Translations under genes and position numbers: made by a program | Notes under the pieces: model-generated | Databases searched by the model: none | What the model was told of the DNA's origin: nothing | Seen by the model: only the letters and a program-made list of their open reading frames with translations | Source of the DNA: an uncultured Brachyspira sp. | Lineage (GTDB): Bacteria; Spirochaetota; Brachyspiria; Brachyspirales; Brachyspiraceae | Direction of reading: 5' to 3' | Assembly: GCA_934725525.1 (NCBI GenBank) | Contig: CAKVCG010000057.1 | Coordinates: forward strand, 1-10,645 | DNA length: 10,645 bases | In this document: one piece after another, positions 5,012 to 10,645 of the stretch | How positions within the stretch are numbered: position 1 is the stretch's first letter | Layout of the letters: each line of letters opens with the position of its first letter

Positions 5012-5883
5012 TTATTCAAGTTCTATATTTAAATCGGTTTTATTATTAGTATCTGACTTTAATTTATTATATTTTATTTTACTTACATAACCTTTAATAA
5101 TTTTTCCATTTTTATCTTTAGTCTCTATATAATAGTAATATGGTATATTATTTGTTATTGTAATATTAGTTTGATATATAACAGTAGATTTATTATCAGG
5201 TTTTATATATATTTCAAATAACTTCTTTTTAGAACAATTATATATATCAAGTAGAATTGACGAGATTATAATATATATAATAAATTTTAATATAGGGTTT
5301 TTTGAAGCCCATTTTTTAATTTTATTATCTATTAGAATTTGTAAATCGCTCAAATTTAATCTTTTTTTTATTACATTTTCTTTTATATCAAGTAAATCGC
5401 TTTTTAATTCATCCCGAACTTCTTCAATATCATCTTCACTGTATCCATCTAACATATTGTTTAGTTTCATATTATTTATTAATACATCCGTGTTAGTAAA
5501 TAAAATATTTTCTGACATATTATTATAATAATGAATTCCTTTAAGGTTTTTAAATGTATCGCTAAATTGAGGTAATATTGAATTAATATTATAGGCAGAT
5601 AAACTTTTTTGTATTTCTTTAATAGAATTATCATTGAGCCTACTATTTTTTAATAATTTATTAATTGAATTAAATTTATTTGATACCGATAAATTTTTTG
5701 CATTTCTTTAATAAAATTATTATTATTAATCCTATTGACATTATCAATAAATGAATTATTAAATTTATTCAATACCGATAAATTTTTTTGCATTTCTTTT
5801 AATGGTTTAGGCATATCGAAAAGCGCTTTACCAATTCCAAAACCATTATATTTTGAAAAAATATCAATTAATTTTTTAGACAT
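5012..5883 (-). pseudogene. Repeat-containing membrane protein with SH3-like C-terminus, broken by a 1-base frameshift
   Basis: Two open frames, 5883-5650 and 5518-5012, plus the sequence between them become one 290-codon gene if a single A is added to the minus-strand run of six A at 5699-5694; the sister repeat at 5789-5783 has seven. As sequenced, translation from ATG 5883 ends at 77 residues. AGGAG (5896-5892, 8-base spacing) supports that start; ATG 5518 has no ribosome binding site. The restored protein has an N-terminal segment, three 30-residue units (28-111), an acidic/helical part (about 145-185), one membrane span (about 197-214), and an SH3-like beta domain (about 225-274, with KPDNKSTVI, PYYYYIE and GKIIKGYVSKIKY). 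A similar span plus SH3 ending occurs in uncharacterised bacterial proteins near defence genes; I do not know a function. Confidence 0.7.
5552..5802 (-). repeat. Three tandem 90-base coding repeats
   Basis: Unit 1 is 5802-5713, unit 2 5712-5624 (89 bases, one A short), unit 3 5623-5552 (partial, more diverged). Each encodes a 30-residue unit starting L/I-KE-M/I-QK-N/S-LS. Units 1 and 2 share long near-identical DNA blocks (around AAAGAAATGCAAAAAA and TTTATCGGTAT), showing recent duplication. Their comparison exposes the missing base in unit 2. The heptad-like spacing of Leu/Ile/Met suggests a helical stalk. Confidence 0.75.
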
Positions 5884-5917
5884 AAAATATTCTCCTTTTT
5901 ATTTTTATTAATTATTA

Positions 5918-5945
5918 TTTATAACAATTAAAAAAATTTTTGCAA
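5918..5945 (-). promoter_or_regulatory. Candidate promoter of the SH3-like membrane protein gene
   Basis: On the minus strand TTGCAA (5945-5940) is followed after 16 bases by TATAAA (5923-5918), with an extended -10 TG just upstream (TGTTATAAA). The predicted start near 5911 leaves a leader of about 28 bases containing the AGGAG. This suggests the gene is transcribed separately from the large gene to its right. Confidence 0.5.
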
Positions 5946-6027
5946 TATAAGTGTTATTTTTTTAATTCAAATAATAACGATTTTTTGCAGAGAACTAATT
6001 ACTAATATAAATCTATAAATCTTAATA

Positions 6028-6050
6028 ACAATGTGGCTTTAGCCCATTGT
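6028..6050 (-). terminator. Hairpin 15 bases beyond methylase tail remnant
   Basis: ACAATG-t-GGC (6028-6037), loop TTTA, GCCCATTGT (6042-6050) forms a nine-pair stem with one bulged T. It lies 15 bases downstream of the stop of the methylase tail ending at 6065, as an old terminator would. The U-tract on either strand is poor (TTATT on the minus side), so it may instead be another palindromic repeat unit. Confidence 0.4.
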
Positions 6051-6064
6051 GTGATAATCTAAAT

Positions 6065-6244
6065 TCAATCCTTACCCTCAATTATCTTTATCTCATTTTC
6101 ATTCAAATTGTATAATTCATAAACAATTTTATCAATCTCCCCTTCCAACTCTCTCGTATCAATCCCTTTATTCTTCCCTTCAATAACTTTCTCAACCAAA
6201 TTAACAATTTCCTTTTCTGTCTTTTTATCAACTTCAAAATAAAT
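6065..6244 (-). pseudogene. Orphan C-terminal tail of an Eco57I-type DNA methylase (copy 2)
   Basis: On the minus strand the frame between TAA (6247-6245) and TGA (6067-6065) encodes IYFEVDKKTEKEIVNLVEKV, then IEGKNKG, a variable stretch, and GEIDKIVYELYNLNENEIKI followed by IEGKD. It matches copy 1 (4752-4934) and the end of the methylase at 9589. There is no start codon and no room for the methylase core: the large gene ends at 6315, and the 5' side of the tail is the GTCATTGC repeat. Both remnants end identically in EGKD and begin at EVDK, so they come from related methylases. They were cut at the same point. Confidence 0.75.
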
Positions 6245-6282
6245 TTAAATCGTCATTGCCTAGCGAAGCAATCCAAACTAAA
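6216..6282 (+). repeat. GTCATTGC...GCAATCC dispersed repeat, copy C
   Basis: TCTGTCTTTTTATCAACTTC, then AAAATAAATTTAAATCGTCA, then TTGCCTAGCGAAGCAATCC and AAACTAAA. The left arm differs from copy A (3147) by one base over about 38, and the right arm is the same. The loop is reduced to a few bases. The left arm doubles as the codons for FEVDKKTE of the methylase tail remnant. Confidence 0.8.
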
Positions 6283-6314
6283 CGAGACTAGACAATCTAT
6301 TTTAATTTAAACAA

Positions 6315-9300
6315 CTATTTTTTATTGTCAAAACTAATGTATATAGAGCCGTTATATTTATTTTTTAATATGCTATTGAATTTATCTATCAAATTACTAT
6401 AATTATTATTAACTTCTTCTTCATTAGAAATTTTATTAAAAAGTATCATATAGATAGTCTTAATAATTATATCTAATGAATTAACATATTCATTATTATT
6501 TATGTTATAAAAAATATCTATATAATCGCATAAATTTTCTAATGAACTATCATTAATATTATCATAGTCATTATACAATTCATAAAATATTTTTAGATTG
6601 CTATCATTTTTTAACTCTTTAAGAAATTTCTTAAAATTATTATTGTTTAATGTATAGTTTATATTATTAAAATGGCAGGCAAAAATAGAATCTATCATTA
6701 AAAATAGCGTTATGCCCGAATAACTTATGAAATTTGATTTCAAATTTAAAAATCTAATAATTACTTCGTCAATACTTTTATAACTTTCTTCTGAACATCT
6801 ACAATATATAAAAAACATAGTATCAACTTTTTTCTCTAAATAATTATTATTACAATGCTTATAAGCTATATTCGTAAAAGCTGGAATATTTAACTTTTTA
6901 TTATCTTCTATAATATGGCATTTATTTAATAATGATTTTAATATATCTTTTTTAGCAGCGTCACTTAATGAATTAATTATATTTATTATTTCAAATATAA
7001 TAGTATATTCCCCAGAGAATGAATACCAAAAGAAATCGCTTTTAGAAAAATATTTTATTAGGAATTCTTTTGCTAATTTATTTTTTACATTTGTTTCTTT
7101 AATTAAATTTGAATTAATTATTTTATTTAATATTTTAAATTCGTATTTTTGTGGTTTATCAAGAATTTGTATAATATCGTCAATGTTATCATTACTAAAT
7201 ATATATTTAAATACATCTAAATTAAAAAAATTATCTGTATTTTCATCAAATGAATTAGTTTGAAAATTATAAAATACTTTAGAATAAATAAATCCTAAAA
7301 AAATGATATATTTAGGAATATTCATTTTTATAAGGTTATCTATATCTGTTCCTATTTTTGGCATTTCAGTAGTTTTTGTATGATTTATATTTGAGTTAAT
7401 TTTTTCAGATAATAAAATCATTTTTAAAAATGGGCTATTTATACTATTATGTTGATTTAACACATATCGATTATTAATTATAATAGCTATAACTTCCGAA
7501 TACAAATCGGCTTCTTCACATTTAGATTTTATTATAAAGTCAACTAATGTATCGGGCGATATATAATATATTTTCTCTAATAAAAATGTCCATCCATATA
7601 TTGAAGTTCTATTATTTCTATATCCAAAACTGCAAACTTTATTAACCTCTATATATGATTTAGTTGAAAATTGATTATCTTTAATTATATCCAATATTTC
7701 ATTACTCATATAAAATGATAATCCGCTTTTTTTATAATATGAATCAATTAAATATTTTTCTACTTCCAATAATAATGAAGTTTTATCAGATATAGAGTTA
7801 ATATCGTCTTTAATTATTTTTTCTATTGATTTATAAATGTCTATATTAGGGCTTATATAGGCAAGAATGCCAGATAAAGATAAATAAGCTACCGCTTTGT
7901 TTTCTTTTTTTAGTTCTTTATATTTATCTAATATGTTATTATAGTTTTCATTTAATATTTTTTTTATATTTTCTGAATTAATATCAATATCTCCAATTAA
8001 ACTTTTAATATAATTATTTGCATTATTTTTACTATCTTTTATAAAATCTTCTAAATTTAATATTTCCTTTGATTTATTAAATACAATATCATCAATATAT
8101 TCTTTAAGTTCGTTATTTTCATTTATATCAATATAGAAAATACCAAGCGGATAATCTTTCATAACCGAATTTAAACTATTTGTCATTGAATATAATTTTA
8201 GAATATTTTGTTTTTTGATTAATAAATATCTATCATGTAATTTTAAATTGTTATCGTTAATAATTCTTAATTTAATGTTTAGATTATTTAATGAAAATAA
8301 ATTTGATATATTTTTTATTTGAGATATTAAATAATCCTTATTTTCTAATTTTGAAATAATCGTTATATTGCCAGATAGCCTATTTAATAATAGAAATAAA
8401 TTTTGAGTGCTTTTCATATTGGTATTATTTGGTTGTTCATTATTTACTTCAAAGAAAGGGTCTATAAAAATAGCTTCATCAGATTCTTTTACTAACTCTA
8501 TTATTTTATCAATACATTCTTTACTTCCTATATTTTCAAACCAATAACTTTCTTCATTGTGTAAATTTCCATTTTTTATGCTATTAGTTTTATTTATATT
8601 TCTATCAAAAATATTTCTATAATGTCTATATAAATTCTTTAATTGTAAATTATTGCTTCTATCAAAAGCGTTAATTTTTAAAGGAATATTAGTATTATGC
8701 GATGGTAAAGCGGAAAGATTTTTATTTTTCTTGCTTAAAAGGTCGTGAATACTAATTTGTTTTTCTATTATATTTATTATACCATTAAATTCAATTAATT
8801 TATAAAAAGTTTCTGTATATATTATATCGCCATCTTTATCAAAAATTTCTAAAGTATGAGCGCTTGGCGGAACTGAAACTACAATATTTTTTTCTATATC
8901 GTCTATATCTATTATTCCGTTAAAAATAATTTCACTAGTAGCGGATTCAAGAATTAATTTAGCTTTATAATTAATAAAATTACTATCAAATTTTATATTT
9001 ATATTTGTATCTTCAATACTAAAATTTACTTCGGCGGGCTGTTTATAAAATATTATATTATCTTTCATTATGTAAAAATATCCTAACGGAATAGAATTTT
9101 TATCGAAGAGTGGAGAGGCATATTCTTGCATTATATTAATAATACCGCTAATATCAAAATCTCCAAAATTATATTCTTGAAGCCATAAATTTTTAAATTT
9201 ATGCAAACTTATTATTGAATAGTTATTATCTACTTCATTTAAGCTAATTTCTGATATATATTTTACATTTATATTGTTTCCATTTTGCTTAAGTAAGTCA

Positions 9301-9545
9301 TATGAAAAAATTTCTTCATTTATAGATTTGTTATAAAAATTGGTAAATTCATTTTCATTTAAAATAGAATATGATAATTCTATTTTGTATTTTTCGTTTG
9401 GGTAATATTCTTTTAAATCTATTTCAAAAAAATTACTTTCGTTATTAAGTATGAATTCATTACATTTTATTATAAACCCAAAGAGAAATATTTTTTCATT
9501 TTCTGATACTAAATTGTATATATAACAAATATATTTATTATCCAT
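6315..9545 (-). CDS. Large phospholipase D-like protein, VPA1262-like; candidate defence effector
   Basis: The 1076-residue soluble protein is encoded 43 bases after the methylase on the same strand, probably one operon. Residues 1-270 are beta-rich. A PLD-like phosphodiesterase module spans about 330-490: WFENIG (335-340), AIFIDPFFE (358-366), KLHDRYLLI (435-443, His437) and YSMTNSLNSV (452-461). Only one H-x-R/K half-motif is seen, so it is either a half-site enzyme that dimerises or degenerate. The WF / DPFF / HDR / SLN order matches VPA1262-family proteins, also about 1000 residues, but this is recall, not a search. Residues about 500-1076 are helical, Asn/Ile-rich, with no domain I know. 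GGAGG at 9563-9559 lies 13 bases before ATG 9545, rather far, yet no better start exists. Very low G+C suggests acquisition. The N-terminal assignment is less sure than the PLD-like core. Confidence 0.6.
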   Translation of the reverse strand: MDNKYICYIYNLVSENEKIFLFGFIIKCNEFILNNESNFFEIDLKEYYPNEKYKIELSYSILNENEFTNFYNKSINEEIFSYDLLKQNGNNINVKYISEISLNEVDNNYSIISLHKFKNLWLQEYNFGDFDISGIINIMQEYASPLFDKNSIPLGYFYIMKDNIIFYKQPAEVNFSIEDTNINIKFDSNFINYKAKLILESATSEIIFNGIIDIDDIEKNIVVSVPPSAHTLEIFDKDGDIIYTETFYKLIEFNGIINIIEKQISIHDLLSKKNKNLSALPSHNTNIPLKINAFDRSNNLQLKNLYRHYRNIFDRNINKTNSIKNGNLHNEESYWFENIGSKECIDKIIELVKESDEAIFIDPFFEVNNEQPNNTNMKSTQNLFLLLNRLSGNITIISKLENKDYLISQIKNISNLFSLNNLNIKLRIINDNNLKLHDRYLLIKKQNILKLYSMTNSLNSVMKDYPLGIFYIDINENNELKEYIDDIVFNKSKEILNLEDFIKDSKNNANNYIKSLIGDIDINSENIKKILNENYNNILDKYKELKKENKAVAYLSLSGILAYISPNIDIYKSIEKIIKDDINSISDKTSLLLEVEKYLIDSYYKKSGLSFYMSNEILDIIKDNQFSTKSYIEVNKVCSFGYRNNRTSIYGWTFLLEKIYYISPDTLVDFIIKSKCEEADLYSEVIAIIINNRYVLNQHNSINSPFLKMILLSEKINSNINHTKTTEMPKIGTDIDNLIKMNIPKYIIFLGFIYSKVFYNFQTNSFDENTDNFFNLDVFKYIFSNDNIDDIIQILDKPQKYEFKILNKIINSNLIKETNVKNKLAKEFLIKYFSKSDFFWYSFSGEYTIIFEIINIINSLSDAAKKDILKSLLNKCHIIEDNKKLNIPAFTNIAYKHCNNNYLEKKVDTMFFIYCRCSEESYKSIDEVIIRFLNLKSNFISYSGITLFLMIDSIFACHFNNINYTLNNNNFKKFLKELKNDSNLKIFYELYNDYDNINDSSLENLCDYIDIFYNINNNEYVNSLDIIIKTIYMILFNKISNEEEVNNNYSNLIDKFNSILKNKYNGSIYISFDNKK

Positions 9546-9588
9546 AATATTATGCTTACCTCCAAATAACCAAATTTAATAATTTAAA

Positions 9589-10645
9589 TTATATATTTTC
9601 AACAATATTAATCTCTTCTATAGTTAAATCATATAATGTATAAACTATTTTGTCTATATTCCTTTCATCCTCTTCAGTATCCTTACCTTCTTTTTTATTT
9701 TCTATAATTTTTTCTACCAAATCCTCAATTTCTTTTAAAGTATTTTCATTAGGTTCAGGTATTGGTATTTTTTCTAAAGATTGAACATTTAGCATAATAT
9801 CCCCTGCTCCTGTTCTATCGCTATATTTATATATAAAGTATTTTATTAATTTAGAATTAAGTATTCCTACAAAATATTTATTTATATTAGATACGAAAAA
9901 ACTTGAAGGAGCGGATATAATTAAATCTTTTTCTGCAATAGTAAACGCTAAATTAAAACCTATTGCTTTGCAAAATACTTTTTCTTTTTCAAATTCTTTA
10001 TAATAAGCTGTTGCATCTTGAAGTTCAAACCATTTATTATTTGTCTTTTTTCTACAACCTATCTCTCCGCTTTGCTCTAATCTTTTACCAAAACTTTCTA
10101 AATATTCTTTTATAGCATGATATTCATTAATATCAATATTTTTTGATGGATATGTAGCTATTAAATATTTATTTTTAAATTCTATTTCATAAGGCTTTAA
10201 ATCCTTACCTCTAACTATTGGAAATATAATATCTTTACTTTTAATATCTTTTTTAATAAGTTCATTCTTTTTATTTTCATCAATTATAAATGCGTCATTA
10301 AAACCCGTTAAAATTCCTCTATACATTATTATATTCCATTCTTTTAGAGGTTTGCCGTATTTTATTATTTTATTTAAAATAGAATTTTCTTTTTCATTAG
10401 ACATAAACCAAGAATTAATATAATCTTTAGCATATATAAAAAATTCTTCGGAGGAAATTTTATTTACTTCTATATTATCGCAAAGATTAATTTTATAACT
10501 TTTTATATTTTCTAATTTGTTTTCTTTATTTAAAAGTTTTCTATAATTTATTATGCTTGTTTCGACAATAGCCGATTCAAACCAATTCGCGCCCAAATCT
10601 ATAATTTCAAAAACATAACAATTATTATATAAAAATTCTCTCGTT
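9589..10645 (-). CDS. Eco57I/TaqI-type N6-adenine DNA methylase or type IIG restriction enzyme, C-terminal part (5' cut by window edge)
   Basis: The frame is open to the window edge; a TTG at 10596 is merely an internal Leu in EIIDLGANWFESAIVETS, and the residues before it (REFLYNNCYVF) continue the fold. That block is the end of the methylase domain (pattern R-x-x-L...I-x-D-L...F-x-x-A-x-V-x-T). The SAM site and NPPY motif lie beyond the window. Next is a TaqI-like specificity domain: GILTGFNDAFIID (10317-10279), IVRGKDLKPYE (about 10218-10186), and VQSLEKIPIPEP at about 9783-9751. The tail IDKIVYTLYDLTIEE is the family ending. The enzyme would methylate adenine in a specific site; whether it also carries a nuclease cannot be told. 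It leads the operon with the PLD-like gene. PglX of BREX has a similar end and is an alternative. Confidence 0.8.
   Translation of the reverse strand, partial: TREFLYNNCYVFEIIDLGANWFESAIVETSIINYRKLLNKENKLENIKSYKINLCDNIEVNKISSEEFFIYAKDYINSWFMSNEKENSILNKIIKYGKPLKEWNIIMYRGILTGFNDAFIIDENKKNELIKKDIKSKDIIFPIVRGKDLKPYEIEFKNKYLIATYPSKNIDINEYHAIKEYLESFGKRLEQSGEIGCRKKTNNKWFELQDATAYYKEFEKEKVFCKAIGFNLAFTIAEKDLIISAPSSFFVSNINKYFVGILNSKLIKYFIYKYSDRTGAGDIMLNVQSLEKIPIPEPNENTLKEIEDLVEKIIENKKEGKDTEEDERNIDKIVYTLYDLTIEEINIVENI

Noticed and set aside
5012..5518. Independent 168-residue gene starting at ATG 5518
   Set aside because: There is no ribosome binding site. The upstream sequence continues the same repeat pattern in frame once the one-base deletion is corrected.
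3147..6282. CRISPR array from the GTCATTGC repeats
   Set aside because: Copies are hundreds of bases apart, of unequal length, and separated by genes, with no regular spacers.
10594..10596. TTG as the start of the methylase gene
   Set aside because: The frame continues open to the window edge with sequence typical of the methylase fold, so the gene is simply cut by the window.

Overview
The window is AT-rich, codes with the standard genetic code and uses AAGGA/GGAGG ribosome binding sites. The gene families and the scattered GTCATTGC...GCAATCC intergenic repeats resemble a Brachyspira-type spirochaete. That assignment is an inference from overall appearance, not from a marker gene.

Left part (1-2936, all + strand): the last 44 codons of a GNAT acetyltransferase are followed by a compact run of small accessory genes. 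These are a cysteine-rich TIGR04076-type protein, a small DUF7662-like protein, a four-helix membrane protein, an alpha/beta hydrolase, the N-terminal stub of a broken cytidine deaminase, and a DUF998-type membrane protein. Gaps are short, so they are probably co-transcribed. They look like a set of accessory metabolic or stress genes with no obvious single pathway.

Middle (2937-5011): a repeat-rich spacer holds interleaved inverted repeats and one GTCATTGC-type element. It is followed by a small secreted protein and a complete Rpn/PD-(D/E)XK nuclease gene. The Rpn gene has a perfect promoter whose predicted start point is the A of the ATG, implying a leaderless message. It also has an internal in-frame AAGGAGG plus ATG that could make a separate C-terminal short protein, as described for E. 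coli rpn genes. Downstream is an orphan C-terminal tail of an Eco57I-type DNA methylase, flush against another GTCATTGC repeat.

Right part (5012-10645, all - strand, visibly lower in G+C): transcription runs leftwards from a window-truncated Eco57I/TaqI-type N6-adenine methylase (or type IIG enzyme), whose target-recognition domain is visible. 43 bases on comes a 1076-residue protein with a degenerate phospholipase D-like module, resembling the VPA1262 family. After another methylase tail plus GTCATTGC repeat comes a separately promoted gene for a membrane-anchored protein with 30-residue repeats and an SH3-like end, broken by a one-base homopolymer deletion. This part looks like a horizontally acquired defence island. 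The methylase would protect self DNA or recognise a site, and the large protein would be the candidate effector. Two left-over methylase tails in the same orientation suggest that several methylase modules have come and gone here.
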